Assembly (NCBI RefSeq): GCF_900103785.1
Contig: NZ_FNHE01000004.1
Location: 248,001-312,000, forward strand
DNA: 64,000 bases
Direction: 5' to 3'
Source: Geodermatophilus siccatus
GTDB lineage: Bacteria; Actinomycetota; Actinomycetes; Mycobacteriales; Geodermatophilaceae
Shown one piece after another: positions 44,306 through 54,443 of the stretch (position 1 is the first letter of the stretch; each line of letters opens with the position of its first letter). Both the position numbers and the translations under genes were made by a program. The notes beneath the pieces are model-generated. The model was given only the letters and a program-made list of their open reading frames with translations. It was not told where the DNA came from and ran no database searches.

Positions 44306-46102
44306 CTAGCGCATGTCGGCCAGACGGGCGTCGAAGCCGGCGACGGGGTACCGCTCACGCCGGGCGCCGACCGCCAGCAGCACCACGCCCACCACGAGCG
44401 CCCCGGACACGGGCAGCGGCAGCGCCAGCACGGCCAGGCCGAGGGCCAGCGCCACCGTGGTCCAGGCGGCGATCAGCAGCGGAGCCCGCACCGCCCGCCA
44501 CGCGGCCACGGCCATCACCGCGGCGGCCACGAGCAGCACCAGCACCGGGCGGGTGCTCCCGGGCGCCACCACCGCCCACACCACCGACGGCACCGCCGCG
44601 ACCAGCAGTCCCGGACCCCACGCCGGCCAGGACGGTCCGCCGGCCAGCCGCGGCCCCGCGGCGAGCAGCAGTCCCAGCGCTGCCGGCAGCGTGTACGCCT
44701 CGACCACCGACCAGCCCGCGAGCGCGGCGGCCGTCCACGCGGCCACCACCAGCTGGGCCGCGCCCGCCCGCCACGCCGGGGAGCCCTCGGGTGCGCCCCT
44801 GCGCGGGTCCGGCGTGTGCCACACGAACCAGCCCCAGGCGCAGGTCAGCAGCCCCTGCGCGGCCAGCTGCACCGCCAGCATCCCCCGGTCCCGAGCGAGG
44901 ACCAGCAGCACCACGGCCAGGGCTGCGCACACCGCGCCGGTGACGACGGTGGCCCGCCGGGTCTGCGGGTCGAGCACCAGGCCCGCGCCGAGCGACGCCG
45001 CGTAGAGCACGCCCAGGAAGCCCGCGGCTCCGCCGACGCCGACCAGCCCGCTCGCGGCCGCGACCAGTGCGGCGGCGGCCAGGCAGCCGACCGCCGCGGG
45101 GGCGGCCACCGGCCGGTCGTCCCCGCGCAGCGCCGCGACCAGCACGCACGGCAGCGCGGTGAGCACCAGCAGGAGGACCAGCTCCAGCCACCGCGACCCG
45201 GCGACCAGCTGGCCGACGCTCAGCACCACCAGCGTGCCGCCGGTCGCCAGGGCCGCCGGCAGGAACAGTCCGCGCACCCAGCCGGTCAGCAGTGCCGCGG
45301 CGGCCGCGGCGAGCAGCACCCCGGTGTAGCCGGCGAGCAGCACCGCACCGGGTCCGGGAGCGCCCAGGGCGCCGCCGAGCGCCGCGCCCGAGACCGCGCC
45401 GGCCAGCACGGGGACCGCGACCGGTGGTCCGAGCAGCGGCTCCAGCCGGCGCACCAGCCGGGCGGCGACCAGCTCCAGCGCAGCGGCGACGGTCAGCGCG
45501 GCCGACGTCCAGCGGGCGGCCGCGTCGTCGCTCCACGCCGTCCCCAGGGCGCCCAGCACACCGGCTCCCCACCACGGCGCGGTGGTGACCAGGGCGACCC
45601 GCGCGACGAGCCGTCGGGCGCCGAGCGCCACGCCGAGCCCGACCAGTGCGACGGTCAGCAGTTCGGCGGTGCGGACGACGCCGGCCTCGGATCCGTCCAG
45701 GGCGCGCACCGCGGCCAGCTGCAGGGCCAGCCAGGCCGCCAGCGGCCAGGTGGCGGGGCGCGGGAGCAGCCGGGCGAGGACGAGGAAGACCCCGCCCAGC
45801 ACCAGCGGCGGGACGACGGAGCCGCGCAGCAGCGGGGTCCCGGCGTCGGCCCCCAGCACGGCCAGCGCCACCGCCGCGGCGGCGAGCGTCTCCTCGGTGG
45901 CGCGCAGCCGGGCGCGCGACCCCCAGGCCGAGGCACCGGCGGCCGCGGCGGCGAGCGCGAGCAGCAGCACCCGTGCGGACCCGCCGCCGTAGACCGCGGC
46001 CGCTGCTCCGCCGGCGCTGACGACCAGCACGGCGCCGACGACCAGCAGCAACTGCGACGGACGGGCGCGGTAGCGGAGCGGCGGCGCCGGCGCTGAGCCC
46101 AC
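44306..46102 (-). CDS. Large polytopic membrane protein, SCO7613 C-terminal-domain-like
   Basis: This 598-residue protein is almost wholly made of Ala/Leu/Val-rich membrane helices, probably 18-20, and ends in a short cytoplasmic tail (RRERYPVAGFDARLADMR). Motifs shared with the next protein are RATEETLAAAAVAL near the start and VVEAYTLPAALGLLLA in the C-terminal half, so the two are paralogs. They resemble the SCO7613-type actinobacterial membrane proteins of unknown function. A GTG start at 46102 has a GGGAGGGGGAGG site. It lies 72 bases after the paralog and probably shares its transcript. No catalytic motif is visible. Confidence 0.75.
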   Translation of the reverse strand: MGSAPAPPLRYRARPSQLLLVVGAVLVVSAGGAAAAVYGGGSARVLLLALAAAAAGASAWGSRARLRATEETLAAAAVALAVLGADAGTPLLRGSVVPPLVLGGVFLVLARLLPRPATWPLAAWLALQLAAVRALDGSEAGVVRTAELLTVALVGLGVALGARRLVARVALVTTAPWWGAGVLGALGTAWSDDAAARWTSAALTVAAALELVAARLVRRLEPLLGPPVAVPVLAGAVSGAALGGALGAPGPGAVLLAGYTGVLLAAAAAALLTGWVRGLFLPAALATGGTLVVLSVGQLVAGSRWLELVLLLVLTALPCVLVAALRGDDRPVAAPAAVGCLAAAALVAAASGLVGVGGAAGFLGVLYAASLGAGLVLDPQTRRATVVTGAVCAALAVVLLVLARDRGMLAVQLAAQGLLTCAWGWFVWHTPDPRRGAPEGSPAWRAGAAQLVVAAWTAAALAGWSVVEAYTLPAALGLLLAAGPRLAGGPSWPAWGPGLLVAAVPSVVWAVVAPGSTRPVLVLLVAAAVMAVAAWRAVRAPLLIAAWTTVALALGLAVLALPLPVSGALVVGVVLLAVGARRERYPVAGFDARLADMR

Positions 46103-46174
46103 GGCCTCCCCCTCCCGCGTCCGTGCGACCGGTCCACGGTAGGGCGGGGCGCCCCCCCGGCGCGCTCCGGTCGC

Positions 46175-48277
46175 TCAGCGCATCTGCACCACCCAGGCCA
46201 CCGCCTCGCGGGCCTGCTGCCGTCGGCGCTCGTAGGTCGCGCCCAGCGCCAGCAGGAGCAGGCCAACCACTGCCAGCGTCAGCCACCGCGGGGCCAGCGG
46301 CGCATAGGGCGTCAGCCGGCCCAGCACCACGAACGCCAGCGACGCGGCGCCCACCACGAACGGCGCCTGCCGGTGGGTCAGCGTGCCCACGACGGTCAGC
46401 GCGCCGGCGGCCAGGACGACGAGCACCAGCCGCAGCGCCGACGGATCGGCGACCACCACCAGCGCGGAGGGGACCAGCGCGGTGGCCACCGCAGCGCCCT
46501 CCGCCGCCCACGACCGTGCGCCGGCCCGCAGCTGCGGCAGGGCCACGACCAGGAGGCCCGCCGCGGCCGGCAGCGTGTAGACCTCCACGGTCTGCACCGC
46601 CGCGCCGCCCGCGGCCACCCAGCAGGCCACGACCAGGTCGGCGACGGCGAGCACCGCCACGTCGCGCCGCTGCGCCACGAGCGCGTAGGTCCCGGCTGCG
46701 GCGCCGGCCACGGCGAGCTGGACGGCCACCTGGCCCCAGGCCCCCGTCTCCGCCGTGGACCCCGCGGCCAGCAGCGTGGCGACGGCCGCCGCGCCGGCCG
46801 CTGCCCACTCCTCCGGCCGGCCGGCGCGCGCGGCGGCCAGCGCGAACCCGGCCGCGGCGACCAGCACCAGGAGGAGGCCGGCGACGGCGGGGGTGAGCCA
46901 CCCGGCGTCCCGGGTGAGCAGCGCCGCCCCGACCGGGCACAGCAGCGCGGCGACCGTGGCGCGCGGCCGGATCGCGGGGAGCCGTGCCGCGGCCAGCGCC
47001 GCGGGCACCGTGCCGGCGAGGAGGACGAGCCCGAGGACGCCGGTACGGCCATCCGCCCCCAGCAGCACCGCGCCACTCGCGGTGAGCACCCCGCCGCCGG
47101 GAAGCAGGGCGGCCAGCGCCGTCCGGCGTGGCGCGGCGGGCACGGCCGCGGTGAGCAGGACGAGGCCCAGCGCGGCGGCGACGACCCAGCCGGGCAGGTC
47201 GGCGCGGGCCAGCGCGCCGGTGAGCGCCAGGGCGGTGGCCGCGGCACCTGCGGCGGCCACGGCTGGGGCCGCGGGGAGCCGGGCGGCCAGCCGCGCGTCC
47301 TGCCGCAGCAGCAGCCCCACCGCGCCGGCGGCCGCCAGCAGGGCGGTTGCGGTCCACGCGTCGACCGCCGTCCCCACCCAGGCGACGAGCACGCCGCCGG
47401 CCACCGCCGCCGCCGCCCACAGGGTCGCCAGGACCTGCGCGACCGGTGCCAGCACCCGGCGCAGGCGCAGCACGACCGCCACGTCGAGCAGCGCGCAGCC
47501 CAGCACGGCCGCCACCCCGGCGGCCCCGGCGATGGCGTCCTCGGGGAGGAGCAGGAGCGGGACGAGCTGCACCGCGAGCAGGGCGACCAGCGGCCACGTG
47601 AGCGTGCTGCGCGTCAGCCGGCCGAGGCCCAGCGCGACCGCCGCGACGAGGGCGCAGGAGACCGCGGTCCACAGCCGCACCGGGACGCCGTCCAGCCCCC
47701 ACAGCCCCAGCGCGTGCGCCGCGCCGAGGTCGACGGCGAGCAGCGCCGCTCCCGCCGCGGCCAGCGCCTCCTCGGTGGCCCGCAGGCCGCGGCGCGCCGT
47801 CCACGCCGAGACGCCGCAGGCGGTGGCGGTCACGGTCGCCATCACGGCGGACTGGAAGACCAGGCCCAGCCGGGTCCAGGCGACCGCGACGAACGCGATG
47901 CCGGCGGCCACCACGAGCAGCGCGCCCAGAGCCAGGAGCACCTGCTGCGGGCTGACCCGCCGCGGCGGCCGGCCGGGCGGCGCGGGGAACAGCGGCGGTG
48001 GAGCGGCGACCGGTGGCGCCGGGGGAGCGGGGGCGGCGGGCGGGGCAGGGGCCGGAGCCGGGCGGGGGAGCGCGGTCGCCGTCCGCAGCGTGGCCAGGAG
48101 CCGGTCGCGGTCGCGCGACAGCTCGTCGATCGTCGCCCCGATGCGGGCGACGACGCGGGCCGCCTCGCCGACGGCGGGCAGCCCGCAGGAGGGGCAGGGT
48201 GCCGGCCCCGGTCCGGCGCTCGGCAGGCCGCACACCGGGCACGGCGGGCCCCACGATGGGCCGGACGTCGAGGTCAT
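46175..48277 (-). CDS. Membrane protein with N-terminal double zinc ribbon, SCO7613 C-terminal-domain-like
   Basis: ATG 48277 gives 700 residues. The N-terminus has two CxxCGLP knuckles (Cys13/16 and Cys28/31), then a helix (VARIGATIDELSRDRDRLLATL), a Pro/Ala linker to about residue 100 and then 20 or more membrane helices. RATEEALAAAGAALL and VEVYTLPAAAGLLVVA repeat in its downstream paralog. The tail (YERRRQQAREAVAWVVQMR) is cytoplasmic. The layout of a zinc-ribbon sensor on a multi-span body is typical of SCO7613-like proteins; function is unknown. It is divergent from the ABC-F gene, 127 bases apart. Upstream in-frame starts to 48586 run into that gene and are rejected. Confidence 0.78.
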   Translation of the reverse strand: MTSTSGPSWGPPCPVCGLPSAGPGPAPCPSCGLPAVGEAARVVARIGATIDELSRDRDRLLATLRTATALPRPAPAPAPPAAPAPPAPPVAAPPPLFPAPPGRPPRRVSPQQVLLALGALLVVAAGIAFVAVAWTRLGLVFQSAVMATVTATACGVSAWTARRGLRATEEALAAAGAALLAVDLGAAHALGLWGLDGVPVRLWTAVSCALVAAVALGLGRLTRSTLTWPLVALLAVQLVPLLLLPEDAIAGAAGVAAVLGCALLDVAVVLRLRRVLAPVAQVLATLWAAAAVAGGVLVAWVGTAVDAWTATALLAAAGAVGLLLRQDARLAARLPAAPAVAAAGAAATALALTGALARADLPGWVVAAALGLVLLTAAVPAAPRRTALAALLPGGGVLTASGAVLLGADGRTGVLGLVLLAGTVPAALAAARLPAIRPRATVAALLCPVGAALLTRDAGWLTPAVAGLLLVLVAAAGFALAAARAGRPEEWAAAGAAAVATLLAAGSTAETGAWGQVAVQLAVAGAAAGTYALVAQRRDVAVLAVADLVVACWVAAGGAAVQTVEVYTLPAAAGLLVVALPQLRAGARSWAAEGAAVATALVPSALVVVADPSALRLVLVVLAAGALTVVGTLTHRQAPFVVGAASLAFVVLGRLTPYAPLAPRWLTLAVVGLLLLALGATYERRRQQAREAVAWVVQMR

Positions 48278-48391
48278 GGCCGAGATGGTGGCGTGCCGGG
48301 GGTCCGCGTGGGAGCCGCTTCCCCCGTCTGTGGACGACGGGCTGCCGCCGACGTCACCCGAAACCCGGTCGGGCGCGGGCCGCCGAGCGCC

Positions 48392-48397
48392 TATCCT
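48392..48397 (+). promoter_or_regulatory. Candidate -10 box (TATCCT) for the ABC-F gene, leaderless
   Basis: TATCCT ends 7 bases before the GTG at 48405. No Shine-Dalgarno sequence is present. Confidence 0.5.
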
Positions 48398-48404
48398 GGG
48401 ATCA

Positions 48405-50006
<1,602 letters not shown>

Positions 50007-50017
50007 GCCACGGGGCG

Positions 50018-50037
50018 GGCCGCCGTCCGAGGCGGCC
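50018..50037 (+). terminator. Hairpin after the ABC-F gene
   Basis: GGCCGCC (50018-50024) and GGCGGCC (50031-50037) flank a 6-base loop, 12 bases after the stop. The remaining 170 bases to the next gene hold no recognised element. Confidence 0.45.
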
Positions 50038-50208
50038 TCCGCACGTGGGTGGAGTCGGTCCACCTGGTCACCCGTTCGCGTGGCCGTCGTCGTCCTCCTG
50101 GGTGATCATGAGGAGGTGGGACGCCGAGGTCAGCGGGGCCCGGCGCCGACGGGACGAGCAGCCTCGACGGGCCAGGGGCCCGCGGCTGGTTGCTGACGGA
50201 GGGGAGTC

Positions 50209-50436
50209 ATGGCCGACTCGAGCACCGCGGACCTGAGCAAGGGCAAGCGCATCACCGGGGGCGACCGCACGTCGCTGGCCGACGAGCTGCGCAAGCGCTA
50301 CGACGGCGGGGAGAGCATCCGGTCGCTGGCGTCGTCGACCAACCGGTCCTACGGCTTCGTGCACCGGCTCCTGTCGGAGTCCGGCGCCACCCTGCGCAGC
50401 CGCGGGGGAGCCAACCGGAACAGCAGGAAGAGTTGA
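50209..50436 (+). CDS. Small helix-turn-helix protein
   Basis: The 75-residue basic protein has a recognisable HTH: ADELRKRYDGGESIRSLAS, then RSYGFVHRLLSESG, like the small actinobacterial HTH proteins often found next to ABC-F and enoyl-CoA hydratase genes. Lys/Arg/Ser-rich ends flank the motif. A GGAGGGGAG ribosome site precedes the ATG. It probably binds DNA; targets are unknown. Its TGA overlaps the next gene's TTG start. Confidence 0.82.
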   Translation: MADSSTADLSKGKRITGGDRTSLADELRKRYDGGESIRSLASSTNRSYGFVHRLLSESGATLRSRGGANRNSRKS

Positions 50437-51209
50437 GCGGTCCCGACCAGGACGGGTGGGTGAGGACGGCTCGCGACGGCGTCGTCCTCACCGTCACCCT
50501 CGACCGGCCGGACCGGCTCAACGCGCAGACCCCCGCCACCTGGGCGGCGCTCGCCGCCGTGGGAGCAGCCCTGGACGACGACGTGCGGGTCGTCGTCGTC
50601 CGCGGCGAGGGGCGCTCGTTCTCCGCGGGCCTGGACCGCAGCCTGTTCAGCACCGACCCCGGCACCGCCGGCGGCCTCGGCCAGCTGGGACGGCTGCCCG
50701 CCGAGGAGACCCAGGAGCGCATCCGCCGCTACCAGGGCGGGTTCCGGTGGCTGCGCTCGCCGGGGATCGTCTCCGTGGCGGCGGTGCAGGGGCACGCCAT
50801 CGGCGCCGGCGCGCAGCTCGCGCTCGCCTGCGACCTTCGCGTGCTGACCGAGGACGCCGACCTGCGGCTGCCCGAGGCCACCCTCGGGCTGGTGCCGGAC
50901 CTCACCGGCACGAGCACGCTCACCGAGCTGGTGGGCTACTCGCGGGCGATGGAGATCTGCCTGACCGGCCGGCCGGTGCCGGCCGCCGAGGCGCTCGAGC
51001 TCGGGCTGGCCAACGCCGTCGTCCCCGCCGACGCGCTCGACGGGGCGGTCGGCGCGCTGGTCGCCGCGATCACGGCGGCGCCCGTGGGGGCCAGCCGGGA
51101 GACCGCGGCACTGGTCCGCTCCGCCGTCCGCAACGACCCGGAGACCCAGGACGCCGCCGAGCGGGCCGCCCAGACCCGGCGCCTGGCCGAGCTGGTCGGC
51201 GGCCGCTGA
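50433..51209 (+). CDS. Enoyl-CoA hydratase/isomerase family protein
   Basis: TTG at 50433, overlapping the HTH stop and preceded by AGGAAGAG, gives 258 residues. The crotonase fold is shown by TLDRPDRLNAQT, the first oxyanion-hole segment RSFSAGLD and the second VQGHAIGAGAQLALACDLR. A Glu in LRLPEATLGLVPDL occupies a usual catalytic place. It would act on an enoyl-CoA thioester, possibly in fatty-acid oxidation. Longer in-frame starts would overlap the HTH gene in a non-conserved region. Confidence 0.88.
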   Translation: MSGPDQDGWVRTARDGVVLTVTLDRPDRLNAQTPATWAALAAVGAALDDDVRVVVVRGEGRSFSAGLDRSLFSTDPGTAGGLGQLGRLPAEETQERIRRYQGGFRWLRSPGIVSVAAVQGHAIGAGAQLALACDLRVLTEDADLRLPEATLGLVPDLTGTSTLTELVGYSRAMEICLTGRPVPAAEALELGLANAVVPADALDGAVGALVAAITAAPVGASRETAALVRSAVRNDPETQDAAERAAQTRRLAELVGGR

Positions 51210-51288
51210 ACCGTCGGAGGGCACTGCCAGACTGCCTCCGGAACAGCCCGCCCGGTGGGGGTGTTGGCCGGTCGGGAGAGGGGGTGGC

Positions 51289-53187
51289 ATGGACATGAGC
51301 GGTCCCATGACCTCCATGGCGGCGATGCGGTCCTTCCGCCGCGACCCGTCGGTCGTCGCGCGGGAGCTGCCCAAGGGCACCGTCCGGCGCATCCTCGGCA
51401 TCGCCCGGCCCTACCGGCGCGACCTGACCTGGTTCGTGCTGCTGGTGGTCGGCTCGTCGGTCATCGGTGTGCTGACCCCGCTGCTGGCCGGGCGGATCGT
51501 CAACCACATCGCGAGCCTGGAGGGGACGGCGGGCGACGTCGTCCGCATCGCGCTGCTCATCGCCGGTCTCGCGGTCGTCGACGCCGGCATCTCGCTGGCC
51601 ACCCGCTGGTACTCCGCGCGCATCGGCGAGGGCGTCATCTACGACCTGCGCAGCCGGGTGTTCGAGCACGTCCAGCGGATGCCGGTCGCCTTCTTCACCC
51701 GCACCCAGACCGGAGCGCTGGTCAGCCGGCTGAACAACGACGTCATCGGTGCCCAGCAGGCCTTCACCTCGACGCTGTCCGGGGTGCTGTCCAACGCCAT
51801 CGGCCTGGTGCTCACCGCCGGCGTCATGTTCTCGCTGTCCTGGCAGATCACCGCGCTGTCGCTGGTCCTGGTGCCGGTGTTCGTCCTGCCCGCGCGCCGG
51901 ATCGGCCGGCGGCTGCAGGAGATCACCCGGGAGTCCTACGGGCTCAACGCCTCGATGAACGCGACGATGACCGAGCGGTTCAACGTCGCCGGCGCGCTGC
52001 TGGTCAAGCTCTTCGGCCGGCCCGAGGCGGAGGCCGAGGGGTTCCGGGGCCGGGCCGCGCGGGTCCGCGACATCGGCGTCCTGTCGGCCATGTACGGCCG
52101 CACCTTCTTCACCGCGCTCACCCTCGTGGCGGCGTTGGCCACCGCGCTGGTCTACGGCCTCGGCGGGTGGCTGGCCTTCACCGGGTCGCTGAGCCCCGGC
52201 GACGTCGTGGCGCTGGCGCTGCTGCTGTCCCGGCTGTACGGCCCGCTGACGGCGCTGTCCAACGTCCGGGTCGACGTGATGAGCGCGATGGTCAGCTTCG
52301 ACCGCGTCTTCGAGGTGCTCGACCTGCAGCCGATGATCCGCGAGGAGCCCGGCGCCGTCCCGGTGCCCGCGGACGGCCGGTCGATCGAGTTCGACCACGT
52401 CTCCTTCAGCTACCCGTCGGCCGCGGACGTCTCGCTACCGTCACTGGAGGACGTGTCGCTGCCCGAGCACGGCGGGCCCACGGCGGTGCTGCACGACGTC
52501 TCCTTCCGCGTCGAGCCCGGCCAGCTCGTCGCGCTGGTCGGCCACTCCGGTGCCGGGAAGTCGACCATCGCCAACCTGGTACCGCGGCTGTACGACGCGA
52601 CCAGCGGCACCGTGCGGGTCGGCGGCATCGACGTGCGGCGGGCCACGCTGGCCTCGTTGCGCGACGCGATCGGCGTGGTCACCCAGGACGCGCACCTGTT
52701 CCACGACACGATCCGCGCCAACCTGCTCTACGCCCGGCCGCAGGCGACCGACGACGAGCTGTGGGCCGCGCTGGGCGGCGCCCGCATCGCCGGGCTGGTG
52801 CGGTCGCTGCCCGACGGCCTGGACACCGTCGTCGGCGACCGCGGCTACCGGCTCTCCGGCGGGGAGAAGCAGCGGCTGGCGATCGCGCGCGTGCTGCTCA
52901 AGGCGCCGGGCATCGTGATCCTCGACGAGGCCACCGCGCACCTCGACAGCGAGTCGGAGGTGGCGGTGCAGCACGCGCTGGACACCGCGCTGGAGGGCCG
53001 GACGTCGCTGGTCATCGCCCACCGGCTGTCCACCATCCGCAGCGCCGACCAGATCCTCGTGGTCGACGACGGTCGCATCGTGGAGTCGGGCACGCACGCC
53101 GAGTTGCTGGCGCTCGGGGGCCGGTACGCCGACCTCTACCGCACGCAGTTCGCCGTCGGCGAGGGGCGAACGGTCGGCGCGGCGTGA
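51289..53187 (+). CDS. ABC transporter, fused permease and ATPase
   Basis: The 632-residue half-transporter has a six-helix domain (about residues 45-330) followed by an ATPase domain with Walker A GHSGAGKST near 418, signature LSGGEKQRLAIARVLL, Walker B IVILDEATAHLD and the H-loop AHRLSTIRSAD. An extra segment between the first strands of the ATPase domain (SAADVSLPSLEDVSLPEH) is common in actinobacterial forms. It would act as a homodimer exporter of lipid or drug-like molecules; the substrate is unknown. The Met-rich N-terminus (MDMSGPMTSMAAM) is notable. The start has a GGGGGTGG-type site. Confidence 0.92.
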   Translation: MDMSGPMTSMAAMRSFRRDPSVVARELPKGTVRRILGIARPYRRDLTWFVLLVVGSSVIGVLTPLLAGRIVNHIASLEGTAGDVVRIALLIAGLAVVDAGISLATRWYSARIGEGVIYDLRSRVFEHVQRMPVAFFTRTQTGALVSRLNNDVIGAQQAFTSTLSGVLSNAIGLVLTAGVMFSLSWQITALSLVLVPVFVLPARRIGRRLQEITRESYGLNASMNATMTERFNVAGALLVKLFGRPEAEAEGFRGRAARVRDIGVLSAMYGRTFFTALTLVAALATALVYGLGGWLAFTGSLSPGDVVALALLLSRLYGPLTALSNVRVDVMSAMVSFDRVFEVLDLQPMIREEPGAVPVPADGRSIEFDHVSFSYPSAADVSLPSLEDVSLPEHGGPTAVLHDVSFRVEPGQLVALVGHSGAGKSTIANLVPRLYDATSGTVRVGGIDVRRATLASLRDAIGVVTQDAHLFHDTIRANLLYARPQATDDELWAALGGARIAGLVRSLPDGLDTVVGDRGYRLSGGEKQRLAIARVLLKAPGIVILDEATAHLDSESEVAVQHALDTALEGRTSLVIAHRLSTIRSADQILVVDDGRIVESGTHAELLALGGRYADLYRTQFAVGEGRTVGAA

Positions 53188-53230
53188 CCACTACCGTCAC
53201 TCCTGTCCCAGCAACGCAGGAGGAGCCAGC

Positions 53231-53695
53231 GTGACGTCCGCGCACCCGAACGACGCCCAGATCCGCGGTCTCTACGCCCAGTTCCTCGACGGTTGGAACC
53301 GACGCAGCGGCGCCGCGGTCGCAGCCGCCTTCGCCGACGACGGGGACATCATCGGGTACGACGGCACCCACCACCACGGGCGTCTGGCCATCGCGGCCGA
53401 CTTCCGGCAGATCTTCGGGAGCCATCCGACGGCCGCCTACGTCGCGGTGATCCGCTCCGTGCGACCGGTGGCGCCGGGCGTGGCGATGCTGCTGGCCCAC
53501 GCCGGGATGATCCCGCCCGGGGACAACGACATCGACCCGCGCTACCACACGGTCCACACGGTGGTCGCGGTCGACGAGGGCGCCGGCCGCTGGCGGATCT
53601 CCCTGCTCCAGGCCACCCCCGCGGCCTGGCAGCAGCACCCGGGGGGCCGCGAGGCGCTGACCCAGGAGCTGCGGGGGCTGCTCGCAGCCCAGTGA
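53231..53695 (+). CDS. SgcJ/EcaC (NTF2-like, DUF4440) family protein
   Basis: The 154-residue protein has the NTF2-like cone fold pattern: an N-terminal helix (QIRGLYAQFLDGWNRRSGAA), AFADDGDIIGYDGTHHHGR, and strands YVAVIRSVRP and HTVVAVDEGAGRWRI. SgcJ/EcaC/SnoaL-like members include small enzymes and binding proteins; no catalytic role is clear. GTG 53231 has an AGGAGG site. It is 43 bases after the ABC exporter and probably co-transcribed. Confidence 0.82.
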   Translation: MTSAHPNDAQIRGLYAQFLDGWNRRSGAAVAAAFADDGDIIGYDGTHHHGRLAIAADFRQIFGSHPTAAYVAVIRSVRPVAPGVAMLLAHAGMIPPGDNDIDPRYHTVHTVVAVDEGAGRWRISLLQATPAAWQQHPGGREALTQELRGLLAAQ

Positions 53696-53741
53696 CCTGC
53701 CGATTCATCATCCCGGTACAGCCACTGTAGGGACTGCCCGA

Positions 53742-53800
53742 GGCATGGCCCTCCTGCAGGGTCCCGCCGCGAGCTGGCGAGTGGTGGAGGAGGGTCCTCT
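53742..53800 (-). repeat. Palindromic element copy F
   Basis: On the minus strand it runs from GAGGACCCTCCTCC through CACTCGCCAGCTCGCGG and CGGGACCCTG to CAGGAGGGCC. Arms GACCCTCCTCC and AGGAGGGCC pair. It lies 47 bases past the NTF2-like stop, pointing toward that gene. Confidence 0.65.
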
Positions 53801-54162
53801 CACAGCGGTCTCCGGTTGGGTTGACGGGTCGGGGTGAGCGGGTGGGTGGGCCGGTGGCCCCCGATCGGGGTGATACGCCCCCCGGTGCCGGGTCGGGCCG
53901 GACGACGCCTTCTGCGTCCCGGGGCGCGTCGGCCGGACACCCTCCCGTGGCGGCTCCACCCCTGCTTACACAGGGAAGCAGGGGTGGAGGTTCCGCACAG
54001 GTGCTGCACCCGTGCGGGCTCGTCGGCGGTTGCTGCCGTGCTCGATCCGGGGGCTCTCGGCGGTGTCTCCTCCGCACGACGCGTGCCCGCTCCGTCCGGA
54101 CTCCCGGGTGACACCGACCCCGCCAACCCACCTGAGAATCGCTGTCAGTGCAGGACCTGCTG
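53801..54162. other. Non-coding region between convergent genes
   Basis: Open frames here lack the GC3 bias of real genes. It contains a G-run cluster (53826-53850: GGG, GGGG, GGG, GGG, GGG with loops 2, 5, 1, 1) able to form a G-quadruplex. It also holds a perfect 14-bp hairpin (53954-53967 with 53976-53989) and, at its right end, an 18-bp tandem duplication (54141-54176). Confidence 0.5.
53954..53989. terminator. Perfect 14-bp hairpin
   Basis: CTCCACCCCTGCTT pairs exactly with AAGCAGGGGTGGAG across an 8-base loop (ACACAGGG). It may terminate the minus-strand SMR/chelatase transcript. Confidence 0.5.
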
Positions 54163-54176
54163 TCAGTGGAGGACCT
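54141..54176. repeat. 18-bp tandem duplication at the end of the SMR gene
   Basis: GCTGTCAGTGCAGGACCT (54141-54158) is followed at once by GCTGTCAGTGGAGGACCT (54159-54176), one mismatch. The second unit contains the end of the SMR reading frame, including its stop at 54163-54165. Confidence 0.8.
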
Positions 54177-54420
54177 TGAGCCCCACGACGCAGCCGACGA
54201 TCCCGGCGAGCAGCAGCAGCCGCACCAGGGACGCCGGCTCCTCGCCGGACACCATGGCGATCACGACGGTCAGCACCGCGCCGATGCCGACCCACACCGC
54301 GTACGCCGTCCCGACGGGCAGCTCGCGCATCGCGTAGGCCAGCCCCAGCATGCTCAGGAGCAGGGCGACGGCGAACACCACCGACCGCTCGTCCGGGGGC
54401 CCGTGGGGGCCCACCCCCAT
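54163..54420 (-). pseudogene. SMR-family multidrug transporter lacking the first transmembrane helix
   Basis: The frame gives at most 85 residues from ATG 54420, against the usual 104-110. Helices 2-4 are well kept (VVFAVALLLSMLGLAYAMRE, LPVGTAYAVWVGIGAVLTVV, LLLLAGIVGCVVGLKVLH), but helix 1, with the membrane Glu essential for proton-coupled export, is absent. The chelatase gene ends only 24 bases upstream, so there is no room for it. A deletion fused the remnant to the upstream gene edge; a GGGCCCACCCCCATGGGCCC palindrome marks the junction. It is probably non-functional as a transporter, unless it pairs with a full-length partner. Confidence 0.65.
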
Positions 54421-54443
54421 GGGCCCAGACCGCGGGCCTCCCG

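Noticed and set aside
46755-48404. Long N-terminal extension of the ABC-F protein
   Set aside because: The in-frame region upstream of GTG 48405 is antisense to the membrane-protein gene and lacks family similarity; a TATCCT box supports the 48405 start.
53821-54111. Plus-strand 96-residue frame after the NTF2-like gene
   Set aside because: Third codon positions are not GC-rich as in the real genes, there is no ribosome site, and it spans a G-run cluster and a hairpin.
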